A stretch of DNA of 60,000 bases from Takakia lepidozioides (Eukaryota > Streptophyta > Takakiopsida > Takakiales > Takakiaceae), in NCBI GenBank assembly GCA_030704615.1, contig CM060732.1, positions 40,345,053-40,405,052 of the forward strand. The letters are read 5' to 3'. Below are positions 19,790 through 30,224 of the stretch, piece by piece (the stretch's first letter is position 1; the number at the start of each line of letters is the position of its first letter). The notes beneath the pieces are model-generated. The model was not told the origin of the DNA. It saw only the letters and a program-made list of their open reading frames with translations, and ran no database searches. Made by a program: the position numbers and the translations under genes.

Positions 19790-20735
19790 GGGTGTGGAGG
19801 ATGAGGGAGGAGTGGATCCCTTGGTTCACCATAGACCGCACAGAAAGGACGATGTTCATGCAATCTTTGTGCATTGATGAAGCTGATGGCGGGTCGCAAA
19901 GATCGCATGTTATATCACCTCGGCTACAGAGATGGGAAGAATGCAGGGGTATTTGTGCCCAAAAAGCCTCCATGCGAGTGAAAGCCCACTTTGCCCAATG
20001 TGGAGGCAATAATCCCACCGTCTCTTGAAGTGGCCGCGGCTTCTGAGCCAAACACTCCAGGTTCGAATCAAACTGTCCTCAGAGTTGTACCCAGGGGGAT
20101 TCTTGCGAGGCGTCTACTGTTCGTGGAGAAGCCGGTGGGTCAGGAGCAACACCCGATTGTACGTCAGCACTGTATGGACCAGACCATTGAGGGTAAAATC
20201 AATGCAAGAAGGCTTAAATTTGTCGCACATGAGGACTCTGGATAAGAAGTGGGCCCAATTTTTCTACGAGGCCAATATTCCGTTCAATGTCTCGAGGCTT
20301 CCTACGTTTGTGGCTGCTGTCAAAGCCACGTCCGATTCCAAGTCCACATACACACCTCCGAGTTATCGCGATCTCCGCACAGGATTGCTAGAAGAGGCTA
20401 TGTCTGACCTCACCCAAAAGGTGAATGAAAAGACAGGTGATTCTCTCCGGAAATATAAAAGCACTATATGTGCGGACGGTTGGAGTTCTGTTACTAATCA
20501 ACCACTGTTCAATGTCATGCTGGTCTGTCCTGCGGGGAACAATTTTTGGGATCCGTTGACACAAGCGGGGAGAGAAAAGATGCACGTTATCAAGCAGGGT
20601 TGTTGACGAGTTACATCAATAAAATTGGAGCTGATAAAAATTGGCCATGGACAATGCATCTAACATGGTTAATATGACCGATATTTTGATTGTACGATAT
20701 CCCCATATCACTTAGAACTGCCGAGGGAGTGACAC
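19790..20735 (+). pseudogene. hAT-type transposase remnant (DUF659 domain)
   Basis: The plus-strand frame ending at 20606 contains FFYEANIPFNVSR, then TYTPPSYRDLRTGLLEEAM, then CADGWSSVTNQPLFNVMLVC. This matches the order of the DUF659 region of plant hAT-like transposases (first catalytic Asp in the ADGW motif). After a frame change an AMDNASNM motif follows near 20652. The region upstream to 19790 may hold a BED-like zinc-finger part but is frame-shifted. The hAT C-terminal dimerisation domain is not seen, and several frame breaks make this a pseudogene. Confidence 0.75.
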
Positions 20736-20739
20736 GTGC

Positions 20740-21245
20740 TTCTAGTACTTGGGCAGGATTCATTACGGAGTAGGATTAGGTACGATTAAGGAGGGTTGGG
20801 AGAGCATTTTTCTTAGCAAACACATGTCGAGTAGGGATAAGCCAAAGCCATAAATGGCGGAGGAAGAAGACAGAGGAGGTCATCCCAGGGTTGACGATAA
20901 TAAACCTGGACCTCCAAAAAAAAAAAAAAAAGGCCAGGCGCGAACTTCGTTAGGACATATACAATGACCCCAACATTCTTGCGGAACCAGGTTGGGAAGT
21001 TTGGGAGTTGGGGCAGCGGTGGTCGCTTGGTGATTGCAGGAAATTTGTGGACTAGTGTCACATAAATTGTTTGTGGCCCAGAGATAGGCATGATCCACAA
21101 AACCAAACAAAATCAAGCTAGCTTGCATTCCTGCGCCAACCCGCATTTCCGCCACAGGGCAGAGGAGGTACATACAACATTGTGGGGTCAACCGCTCGTC
21201 AACAACAAGCACCCGTATTTATTTGCGGCCATGTTGTACACATAG
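20740..21245. other. Decayed transposon sequence, no clear product
   Basis: This joins the DUF659 remnant to the downstream coding blocks. It has a poly(A) run near 20916. Fragments such as the plus-strand GTTGGGAAGTTTGGGAGTTG may belong to the transposase body, but the frames are too broken to assign. Confidence 0.3.
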
Positions 21246-22682
21246 TTGATTTTATTGCGACCAGTGGATTGGCAAATTGCCACTGCGAGACAGCGTACTA
21301 GACTATACATGTTCTCTGATATCCCAAACTTGTATATACGTCAGGGGCAGGACATCATATGGTTCGATGGAAACGACGAGGTGGAAGAAGGAGGAAAGAC
21401 GGATGGAAACGACGATGTGGAAGAAGGAGGAAATGCAGACCAACCTCCAGATTATACGCCGCAACAGGTCTCCGCAATCGGGCCTTCAACGTCTGAGGTG
21501 GAGGGGGGCGAGGTACGCTCTCCGTTGGAGGAATAGTTGGCCGCACATGAACAACACATCAAAGACCTACATGACATTGTTCATTTGCAACGGTGACAAA
21601 TAGCAAAGTTGCTGGAAAGAATGGGGTTGGGGACTCTCGACAGCGTACGCGGTGTGCTTCAAGACCCGAGGCCAATCACCAACGAGCAAGACATATTGGC
21701 GCATTTGAATATGCCACCAATGGATATTGACCGCGTCATCAACGGGGTTGACTCAATCGGGCATGGGAATGAAGTGCAAACGTCTGAACTGGACCCGGCG
21801 AGGGTTGAGGAAAAAAGACTTGCGGCGGAGAGGGCAAGAAAAGGGAAGGATCCCATAGTGGAAACTGGGGAATGTTCAGCCGTGCAAATTACATCGGCCC
21901 AAGAACAGGAATTAGAGCAGCTTGTGGGGGAACGCGAGCAAGCTAGGGCTGTTGCATATCGGTACTCAAATGCCATGCAAATCCGATTGTGGCCATGGTT
22001 TGAAGGGAATTGGCAGAATTGGGTGACATAGGCGATCTAGCATCGCAGGAAACATGGATAGAAGAAGCGTTGTCCTCCCTCCAACGTGCAGCACGTTTGT
22101 TGAATCGAAGCGTAGATAGCATTTATGCTAATTTGCAAAGGCACGACATTGTGTTTCATTCGGCTTGGAACAATTTGACAACACAGAAATTCGGCCCTAA
22201 CGATATTTTCTTTAATAGACATGAGGCATGGAAATACTTGCACTGTTCCCAAGTCATTGACACACCTCTTACTTGTACAGATAAGGAGTTCAGGACGTTC
22301 ACTAATTTTGCGTGCCAGTGCTTGCAACAAGTTGTGCAATTTAAACTTCCAGATATGGTTGAACAACATTGTATGCCACAGAGGATTCGGCCGTTAAAAC
22401 ACCTGAGGGACGACGAGGATTCTGATACTACTGTTTCTTCAGCGGATTCTTTTGACATGGCAGATGACTATGCAATTCAGATGGCAGAGAAGAAACGACG
22501 GGGATCTCCTATGCCTGAGAGGTTACCTCGATATCAGCCAAAGGAGGTCTGACATTTCCGGTAGTGCTCAATCATCTCCGTCAACCAGTGACAAGACTCG
22601 GGCTCGCACACGGAGTCCTTCACGAGACTCTCACCATCAGAAGGGTGTTCGATCACAAAGGTTTGCTAATCCTAAACAGTAA
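21246..22682 (+). pseudogene. Unrecognised coding region downstream of the hAT transposase remnant
   Basis: Three consecutive plus-strand blocks: 21246-21536 (two tandem acidic units, GNDEVEEGGKTD and GNDDVEEGGNAD), 21609-22031 (a Glu/Arg-rich stretch likely to form a helix, QEQELEQLVGEREQAR) and 22010-22682. The last begins with an amphipathic stretch and ends in an Arg/Ser-rich tail that needs one frame change near 22550. Codon texture looks coding. It may be the transposase C-terminal part, a second protein of the same element or an independent gene fragment. No known domain was recognised. Confidence 0.4.
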
Positions 22683-22827
22683 ACCGTGAGGACACGGCTT
22701 TTTGAGAAGGGGAGGGGTAAATGTTAGAGGGCTGCTTGGGACTTTAACACTTTTATGGGTTCTGTGGGGTACCCTTAATTTTTACACAGACTGAGACCAA
22801 CAGGAGCCTTAGGGGTGACAGCAGCAG

Positions 22828-23334
22828 TAGAACGTCCCTGTGAACTCGAACCTGCGACAGGCTTGGCAGGACGTTGAACAGTTCAGCAATCGTCGATGGC
22901 TGTCTGGGGTGAGGTGATGGGATGTCACGTGGAACAGCTGGTGGTGGCAATGTGGTGGCAGGATCCGTTTCCAAAATGTTAAATGAAATGATGATGTTGA
23001 GAAGTGTACAGGGAGGAGAGTAGTGGACTTGACTATCTTCTTTTGGTTTTTGGTTCCCTAGATAGAAGAGCTCGTAGATGTTGGCCGTACAGAGTGTGGA
23101 AGACAAGACGCCCATGGTGAATAGTGTCTACGAACAGGGAAGAGAGAGATAATACAGAAAATGATGCATGGTGTGGCGGTTGGGAGGACTGGTTGTGTTC
23201 CAGTACCATGTACAATTCTAGGATTGGGTGCTAGTTCCTGTTGAGTCAAGAATTATTGTGACTTGAAGGATCTGTACATAAAGCAAATGGTGGTGTTAGG
23301 CCATTCAGTGGAATAAGACAAGAGGAATGTAAGA
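22828..23334 (+). repeat. 5' LTR of gypsy element 1
   Basis: 507 bp, starting TAGAACGTCCC and ending ATGTAAGA. It matches the 3' LTR closely: nearly identical over the last 330 bp, with several substitutions, small indels and one replaced patch near 22968-22985. Confidence 0.95.
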
Positions 23335-23337
23335 TCT

Positions 23338-23349
23338 TGGTATCAGAGC
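23338..23349 (+). other. Primer binding site (tRNA-Met type)
   Basis: TGGTATCAGAGC, three bases after the 5' LTR. This complements the 3' end of initiator tRNA-Met, as in most plant LTR retrotransposons. Confidence 0.93.
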
Positions 23350-23465
23350 AGATTTCGACCTTTTGGGATTTGTGGTTTATGAGCCAATTGACATTCGGCT
23401 CTGGAAGCTCGTTGCTTCAGTGGGATATAATCTTTAAAGGTAGATGTAGTATATCTCCGGAGTCG

Positions 23466-24390
23466 ATGGAAGGAGAGACAAGCCATACACAGGCTGCAGT
23501 TGAGAAAACACAAGAAATTGTTGTACCAGAAGAACTTATCACTATGAAAGCGGGAGATCTAGCACAGGTCATTCGCGAGGCGGTGGCGAGTGGGGTGAAG
23601 GAGGGCATAGCTGCTGTTGGCAAGAGACCTACAGCAAATCCAACTCCACCGGCGGTGCCACCCGACCAGCAAGCAGTAGACCAACCAGTAAGTGTTCCCC
23701 ATAATGATCTGCGTACAAGAACTAGGACAAAAAGAAAAGAGGCTAGAGGTGGATCTGCCTCTGGTGCACCCTCACAGGATAGCCGCTCCATGATGGCAAG
23801 GGATTCTAAGAGAAGGACGGTTGACAAGGAAATTAGGAAGATGACGCATCTTCCTGAATTCCATGGTCGCCCAAATGTGCCTTGCACAGAGGTGCTGTCT
23901 TTTCTAGAGACTCTGGAAGAGTTCTTCAGTGAGGACTATACAGATGCAGATAAGATCCGCACAGCCTCATTGCAAATGAGAGGCAAATCTAAAGAATGGT
24001 GGATTAGAATGAAAGAGAAGCCGGGTCTGGAAGGGAGAGTGGACCCGATTACCACATGGGCTAAGTTCAAACGGGTCTTCAAAGAACAGTACCTGCCAGA
24101 GGACTATGCGCACAGGATGAAAATGGGTTTGATGGAACTTAGCCAGGGAAGAATGTGTGGCAGACTACAAGGTAAAGTTTGACGAACACGCTTCATACTT
24201 CTATTCCTTGAAGGAGTCTGACAGGGTGGATTTCTTCCTGACTGGACTAGATAAGGCTATCAGATTTTGGTTCAAGCGTATGAGCCGAAGACAGAGGCTG
24301 ATGCATATAGACTAGCTATCATTTTGAGAGCCAGCACAGAGCACATCTGGGTGCAGTGCACCTATTGATAGGGATTTCAAGCCGAAGTCA
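23466..24390 (+). pseudogene. gag of gypsy element 1 (frameshifted)
   Basis: The frame from the Met at 23466 (MEGETSH) holds an N-terminal variable part and then the conserved gag core: LPEFHGRPNVPC, an EEFF segment, KEWWIRM, and TWAKFKRVFKEQYLPEDY. The upstream open frame back to 23337 overlaps the PBS and is unlikely to be used. The frame stops at 24182, but gag homology continues in another frame (DYKVKFDEHASYF, then FLTGLDKAIRFWF) to about 24270, showing at least one frameshift near 24165. Confidence 0.88.
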
Positions 24391-24396
24391 TTCCCT

Positions 24397-26052
24397 TTGG
24401 TGGAGGTCAGAAGGAGAAAGAATTGGAAAAGGTTCAATAAGAAGACAACAAAGACTGAGCCTAGAGATAATCAGAAGTTTGGAGCTTCAGCGACCAAACG
24501 CCTATCAGAGAAGGAACAGGAAGAACACCGGCGCTTGGGTCAATGTTTTATCTGTCATGAGAGAAACCATAGGGCGTTCGAGTGTCCCAAACGCGTACAA
24601 CGCGCAGCTGCAGCTGTGATTGTGCAAGAGGTTGAGGATAAAATGGATGTGGATGCACCTGGGACGAGCAAGGGTAAACAACTGAGGATCTCAGCGGCTG
24701 TGATGGGTAAAGAGATAGACCATAATCCCACAGTCATACGATTAAATGGTCAGGTGGGAAGAGAAACCACGGCTGTTTTGATTGACCCAGGAAGCAGCCA
24801 TAACTTCATGTCTCAAAATTTTGCAAACAAGTGCAAGCTGCAGTTGAAGGAGGTTGGCACCAGTTTCATTTTGTTGCCCAATGGAGATACAGGATCTACC
24901 AACAACAGAAGTTTGGAGATCCCTGTCACAATGCAAGGGATCACCACTGAGGTAGATTTTGAGGTCTGGGATGGCGCGAGGTACGACATCATTTTGGGAA
25001 TGCAGTGGCTGGCAGCTGTGGACGCTCAAGTGGCATGCCGAAATTGTGCAGTAGAGGAGGAGTTGCCTGGTGGTAAGCGATTTAAGCTTACAGGTACGAG
25101 AGCCCTACCCAATGTTCCTTTGTTGTCAGCCCTTCAAATGAAGCGATGCATACGGAAGACAGCCGGTCAGTTGTTCTTCGTAAGCATTCATGAGAATGAT
25201 GACAAAGACATTGAAGTGAAGTTGAACAATCTCAACAGAGCAGATAAAATCCTGTCTGAATTTTCAGACGTGTTTCCCAGTGATCTGCCTGGACTACCTC
25301 ATGAAAGGGATGTAGATCATGCCATTGAGTTGGTTCCTGAAGCAGTTTCTGTCTCTAGAATTCCTTATAGGCATTCTTTGGTGGAGAATGAAGAATTGGA
25401 GAGACAGCTGGCTGATTTGCTAGAGAAAGGTTATATTAAGCCTAGCAAGTCTCCCTGGGGAGCACCAGTGTTGTTTAAAAAAAATAAAAATGGAACTTTA
25501 AGGTTGTGTGCGGACTACAGATGGTTGAATAAACTAACCGTAAAGAACAAGTTTCCACTTCCTAGGATAGATGACTTATTTGATTACTTGCATGGTGCGC
25601 AAGTATTTTCAAAGATAGACCTACGAAGTGGATACCATCAGATCCGTGTCAAAGACTCGGACACGTTTAAGACGGCCTTCAGAACTAGATTTGGCCACTA
25701 TGAATATACAGTGATGTCTTTTGGACTCACAAATGCACCAGCCACTTTCATGTGCTTAATGAATACCTTATTCAGAAAGTATCTGGGGAAATTTGTGTTA
25801 GTCTTCATGGATGACATCTTAATCTATTCCAAGTCTGAAGAAGAACACATAGAACACTTGAAAAGTGTCCTTGAGATTTTGAGAGAGAATAAACTCTATG
25901 CTAAGAAGAGCAAATGTGAGTTTTTTGTTTCCCAGATGGAATACTTGGGATTTATAGTGTCAAATGGCATGTTAGTTGATCCCAAGAAGGTAAAGACTGT
26001 GGCAGAATGGCCTGTCCCGAAGGATAGAACAGATGTGAGAGCATTCTTATGA
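24397..26052 (+). pseudogene. gag zinc knuckle, protease and reverse transcriptase of gypsy element 1
   Basis: The 551-codon frame holds a CX2CX4HX4C knuckle ([14 protein letters not shown], near 24544-24585), a retropepsin-like site [11 protein letters not shown] (near 24775-24810; DPG where DSG or DTG is usual) and then the RT. RT landmarks are [25 protein letters not shown] and the catalytic FMDD near 25806. It ends at a TGA at 26050-26052 within the conserved FLGLASFYRRF motif, with the stop in place of the Gly codon. Homology continues directly after it in the same frame. Confidence 0.93.
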
Positions 26053-26724
26053 CTTGCAAGCTTTTATAGAAGATTTATAAAGGCATTCTCCAAGATTGCA
26101 GCCCCTCTCACTAGCCTGCTGAAAGGCTTAGGAGCGATTACCTGGACCGAGGATTGTAATGAGAGCTTTGAAAAGCTTAAAGATATGTTAACACATGCTC
26201 CTGTCTTGAAATTAATGGATTACAAGACAGGTGGTCTAGTACTTTGCACAGATGCAAGTGACCTGGCCATAGGAGATGTGTTATGCAACACGGACAGGTA
26301 ATAGCTTATGAGTCTAGAAAACTAAGCCCCAAAGCTGAACTACCCAGTGCATGAAAAAGAATTGCTAGCCATCATACATGCCTTAAAGGTTTGGCGGCAT
26401 TATCTACTGGGAAGGGAATTTAAGATTGAGACAGACCATGAAAGCTTGAAGTATCTGGCCACACAACCCAACCTCAGTCGCAGACAGTGTCGTTGGGTAG
26501 AGTTCCTCCAGCAGTTCTTCTTTGAATTGCATTATGTGAAGGGGAAAGAGAACGTGGTGGCAGATGCATTGTCCAGAAGAAAATGGGCAACTGCTATTTC
26601 AGTGATAAGAAGCACTGTGATAGAAGAGATAAGAGGTCAGTATGCTAAAGACGCATATTTGCTGGCCCGTTTGAAAGCCTGTCTCGTGGGGTCAAGGCTC
26701 CTGATGAAATTGGCAAATATCTAG
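26053..26724 (+). pseudogene. RNase H of gypsy element 1 (frameshifted)
   Basis: After the stop the frame continues with LASFYRRFIKAFSKIAAPL and the RNase H start LCTDASDLAIG, then shifts near 26280. The remaining part reads YPVHEKELLAIIHALKVWRH, ETDHESLKYL and ENVVADALSRR, with the expected acidic residues. The frame is lost again near 26700. Confidence 0.9.
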
Positions 26725-28075
26725 CTTATCTGTTAAAGGATGGGTTATTATACTGTGATGGGCGTCTATGCATCCCTCAGGTTGCAGACTATAGACTAAA
26801 GATCATGTATGACTGTCATAACATACCCATTGCAGGCCATCCTGGCTTTCAGAAAACGTATCTTGCAATTAGGAAACAATTTTTTCTGGCCTGGGATGAA
26901 GAAGAATATATGAGAATATGTTGAAAGGTGTTACCCTTGTCAGGTAACCAAAACAGAACAGATCAAGACTCCTGGACTTTTGCAACCTCTGAATGTGCCT
27001 AGGCAAAGTGGGAATCTATAAGTATGGATTTCATTGTCTCATTGCCTAAGACAAGAAATGGACATGATGCCATCTTTGTGGTAGTCGACCGCTTGTCAAA
27101 ACAAGCGCATTTCATACCCACAAAGATGAGTGCAACTGCTATAGACACGGCTAATCTCTTTGTAAAAGAGATATACAGACTGCATGGATTGCCAAGAGAA
27201 ATTGTGTCTGACAGGGATTCGAAGTTTACGAGTGGATTTTGGACTGCTTTGTTCAAAGCTTTGAATACCAGATTATGTTTAGCAGTGCTTACCACCCAGA
27301 ATCTGATGCTCAGACAGAGAGGACAAATAGAACTTTAGAAGACATGCTCCGAATGTATGTGGGGCAAAGGCAAAGCTCTTGGGAACAATATTTGCATTTT
27401 TGTGAGTTTGCCTATAATAAGAACATGCATACAGCTATTGGGGTAAGCCCATTTGAAGCTGTTTACGGACAAGATTGCTTGACACCAGCATCTTGGCATG
27501 TTTCTAATACTAGGGTCGAAAGTGTCAATCAGATGATAGCACGGATGCAACAAGAGATGGACCTAATGAAGGATAGCATGAGGAGAGCTCAAGAAAGGGC
27601 AAAGACCTATGCTGATCAGAAAAGGTCTTTTAGAGAATTTGAGATTGGAGATCAAGTATTTTTGAAAGTGATCCCTAAGAAGAGCCAGTTGAGCCTAGGA
27701 AAGTGTTATAAGCTTTCCCCAAGGTACTATGGACCTTTCAAGATTATCAAAAAGATTGGCAAAGTCGCCTACAAGCTGGAACTGCCTGTTAGGTGGAAAA
27801 TACATGATGTATTTCATGTGAGCCTTTTAAGGAAATATGTTTCAGATCCCAGCCATATTCTCCCAGACTTGCCGAAAGTCACAACCGAAGGAGAAATTGT
27901 GGCAGAACCAGAAGAGATTCTTAAGGTAGAGATGAAGACCTTGAGATCTCATTCTTGGAATGAATTCTTGATCAAGTGGAAGAATTACCCTATAGAAGAA
28001 TCTACATGGGAGAGAGAAGATGCTCTTCGTAAGAATTTTCCCCAGTTCAGTATTGAGGACAATACTCCCTTATAG
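26725..28075 (+). pseudogene. Integrase with C-terminal chromodomain of gypsy element 1
   Basis: The zinc-binding N-terminus (GHPGFQKTY ... CYPCQ) lies near 26830-26945 with breaks. The catalytic core has MDFIVSLP (first Asp), SDRDSKFTSGFW (second Asp) and TERTNRTLEDML (Glu), with a frameshift between 27240 and 27340. Next come a GPF-type module (YYGPFKIIKKIGKVAYKL) and a chromodomain (about 27904-28050) with EEILKVEM, FLIKWKNYPIEESTWE and a terminal helix. Chromodomains in chromovirus integrases are known to steer insertion to particular chromatin. Confidence 0.93.
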
Positions 28076-28084
28076 GAGGGGGGG
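28074..28084 (+). other. Polypurine tract
   Basis: AGGAGGGGGGG, three bases before the 3' LTR. It primes plus-strand DNA synthesis in LTR retrotransposons. Confidence 0.85.
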
Positions 28085-28087
28085 TAA

Positions 28088-28598
28088 TATAACGTCCCTG
28101 TGAACTTGAACCTGCGACAGGCTTGGCAGGACGTTGAACAGTTCAGCAATTGTCGACGGCTGTCTGGGTGAGGTGATGGGGATGTCACGTGGAACAGCTG
28201 GTGGTGGCAATGTGGTGGCAGGATTCCGTTGATCAAGACCAAAAGCTTGAAATGATGATGTTGAGAAGTGTACAGGGAGGAGAGTAGTGGACTTGACTCT
28301 CTTCTTTTGGTTTTTGGTTCCCTAGATAGAAGAGCTCGTAGATGTTGGCCGTACAGAGTGTGGAAGACAAGACGCCCATGGTGAATAGTGTCTACGAACA
28401 GGGAAGAGAGAGATAATACAGAAAATGATGCATGGTGTGGCGGTTGGGAGGACTGGTTGTGTTCCAGTACCATGTACAATTCTAGGATTGGGTGCTAGTT
28501 CCTGTTGAGTCAAGAATTATTGTGACTTGAAGGATCTGTACATAAAGCAAATGGTGGTGTTAGGCCATTCAGTGGAATAAGACAAGAGGAATGTAAGA
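28088..28598 (+). repeat. 3' LTR of gypsy element 1
   Basis: 511 bp, starting TATAACGTCCC and ending ATGTAAGA, followed by the AGCAG target duplication. Open frames antisense to the LTRs (for example 27985-28479) are not genes. Confidence 0.95.
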
Positions 28599-28609
28599 AG
28601 CAGGCTTTA

Positions 28610-28624
28610 GGGGGGGGGGGGGGG
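28610..28624. repeat. Poly(G) run
   Basis: Fifteen consecutive G on the plus strand, immediately upstream of the 10-bp minisatellite. Confidence 0.95.
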
Positions 28625-28888
28625 TTACACAGCCCGACACATCCCGTTACAGCCAGACACAGCCGATACAGCCGCCACAACCAACACAGCCCGATACAGC
28701 CCGACATAGCCGACACAACCGACACAACCAGTCACAGCTCGGCATAGCCGTCATAGCCCGTCACAGTCCGTCACAGTCCGTCATAGCCAATCACAGCCAG
28801 TCACAGCCCCACACAGCCTGACACAGCCAGTCACAGCCCGTCACAGCTTCACACAGCCCAACGTAGTTTTGCACAGTTGTCACAGTAC
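28625..28888. repeat. Minisatellite with about 10-bp period
   Basis: About 26 diverged units of the type CACAGCCNGT / CATAGCCNGA (for example CACAGCCCGA, CACAGTCCGT, CATAGCCAAT). The array decays at its right end (ACGTAGTTTT, GCACAGTTGT). Confidence 0.9.
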
Positions 28889-29136
28889 ATGGGGAACGGT
28901 TAACATGGACAGGGAACGACTATGTGGGAACGACATCTGCAGAGGGAATATGTTACTTCAGGGGTGACGGTTAGTTAGCAAGGCGGTTAGAACAGCTTGT
29001 AGGTAGATAAAGCGAAGGGCGGGGACTTCCGGGGGATCACTTCTTGGATCACTTTTTAGACATCAGGGAAAAGGTCAGACGGAGGGCACAATCTTGGAGC
29101 ATAGGGATGACGATTACACAGAAGAGGAGATGATGA
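28889..29136. other. Spacer, no gene recognised
   Basis: Sequence between the minisatellite and the terminal repeats of element 2. Nothing supportable. Confidence 0.4.
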
Positions 29137-29221
29137 TGTCGTGCGCATACATATCGCTACACAACTACATCGCTGTCCAAACCACACCACACATATATGC
29201 ACAATAAAGTAGTCTGCCACA
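29137..29221 (-). repeat. Terminal repeat A2 of element 2
   Basis: 85 bp, on the minus strand TGTGGCAGACTACTTTATTG ... GCGCACGACA (TG...CA ends). Almost identical to A1 at 29567-29650. Confidence 0.85.
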
Positions 29222-29566
29222 ATGATAGAAAACCAACGAACACACTGGACACAAAACATGAAACCAAACATCACTCTTTAAAACAGTAGTCGAGCCAGGG
29301 GCACCCCAAGCTATGGGGACTCCACCCCACAACACCTACACCCCATCATAGTACACTCAGACCTAAACGCATGCAGGAGTTCGGTCGCGCAGGCTCAACT
29401 CGAGAAAGATGAGCCGCGCGACTGCCGCTCTCGTGAAGATAAGACGGACCAGGTGTCAAACTAAACTTGACACCTGATTTAACACTTGACCTAAATCCAA
29501 GTGTTAAATACAAATAACTAGTTTTATTCTAGCTGTTTTCACACTGTGCTTATTTAACTTGACAGC
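29222..29566 (-). repeat. B repeat of element 2 end
   Basis: 345 bp between A1 and A2. It matches 40618-40965 in the same orientation and is related to 14256-14513 and about 42276-42604. It contains the conserved CGGCTCATCTTTCTCGAG and paired TTGACACCTG/CAGGTGTCAA motifs. Confidence 0.85.
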
Positions 29567-29650
29567 TGTCGTGCGCATACATATCGCTACACAACTACAT
29601 CGCTGTCCAAACCACACCACACATAATGCACAATAAAGTAGTCTGCCACA
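29567..29650 (-). repeat. Terminal repeat A1 of element 2 (start of 3' LTR)
   Basis: 84 bp, starting TGTGGCAGAC directly after a purine-rich CTAGGGGGCGAT on the minus strand. This is what is expected of an LTR start next to a polypurine tract. Whether the LTR is A alone or A-B-A is unresolved. Confidence 0.75.
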
Positions 29651-29916
29651 ATCGCCCCCTAGCTGGTGGATAGGTCCCTCTACCTCCAGATAGCTACAAG
29701 ATGTAATAGCCACAGCCGTACTAAGTCCTCTATCACTGTCCCTATTGTACTCAAACTCTATAGACCAAGAGGCCGGGTACAAGAGTAGCCCCATCGTTAG
29801 TCGCCGTCTTGCAATCTATGAACTTGAGCCAAGATCTCGTGTGTTCAAGGTCTCCTAGTAGCTGGGCTTGCGTTTCTTGTTAACCTCCCATGGTTGTATC
29901 CACTCCACTATCCAAT

Positions 29917-30052
29917 GCAATGTGGACATAACCAATCCCCCCGGAACCATCTCAAGAGGTGGAGTCAAGCATCCCATATGCCAACCTCTAGAGCACGATC
30001 ACATACCAGCATGGTGGCTGCCCCTTTAGCAGACCCACACAACATGCACCTC
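29917..30052 (-). pseudogene. PHD-type zinc finger downstream of the integrase (element 2)
   Basis: Minus-strand reading gives CMLCGSAKGAATMLVCD, then after a small frame change CSRGWHMGCL and later GDWLCPHC. This is a Cys4-His-Cys3 pattern with the Trp two residues before a late Cys, typical of PHD fingers, which in many proteins read histone H3 tail modifications. The parallel copy at 41724-41858 shows the same pattern in one frame apart from a stop. In this copy a one-base loss at the residue after VCD shifts the frame, and a second disturbance lies near 29940. Confidence 0.78.
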
Positions 30053-30224
30053 AAACCTGCAGATACCACTGCCAGGTTTGGGTCAATCCTGCCATCGACA
30101 TTCGGAAGGTGACATGGCGCACAATTACGCACATGGTCCTTCCAAGTTATGCCATCCCGACCCTCCAAGACCAAGACGCCTGAGGGCAAGACCTCTCGAA
30201 CCCTCAAAATAACACGTCCTGCAG

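Larger units (their letters stand above)
22828..28598 (+). mobile_element. Complete Ty3/gypsy chromovirus-type LTR retrotransposon (element 1)
   Basis: 5771 bp bounded by two 0.5-kb LTRs and a 5-bp target duplication AGCAG (22823-22827 and 28599-28603). It carries a tRNA-Met-type primer binding site, gag with a zinc knuckle, protease, RT, RNase H, integrase and a C-terminal chromodomain, then a polypurine tract. The frames are broken by several frameshifts and an in-frame stop, so this copy is non-autonomous. The order RT-RNaseH-integrase defines Ty3/gypsy, and the chromodomain places it among chromoviruses. Confidence 0.97.

Noticed and set aside
27985-28479. 164-codon minus-strand ORF in the 3' LTR (and its twin at 22753-23215)
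   Set aside because: Antisense to the LTR and present in both LTRs; no conserved domain.
28625-28888. CRISPR-like array
   Set aside because: The period is about 10 bp with no unique spacers and the host is eukaryotic; this is a minisatellite.
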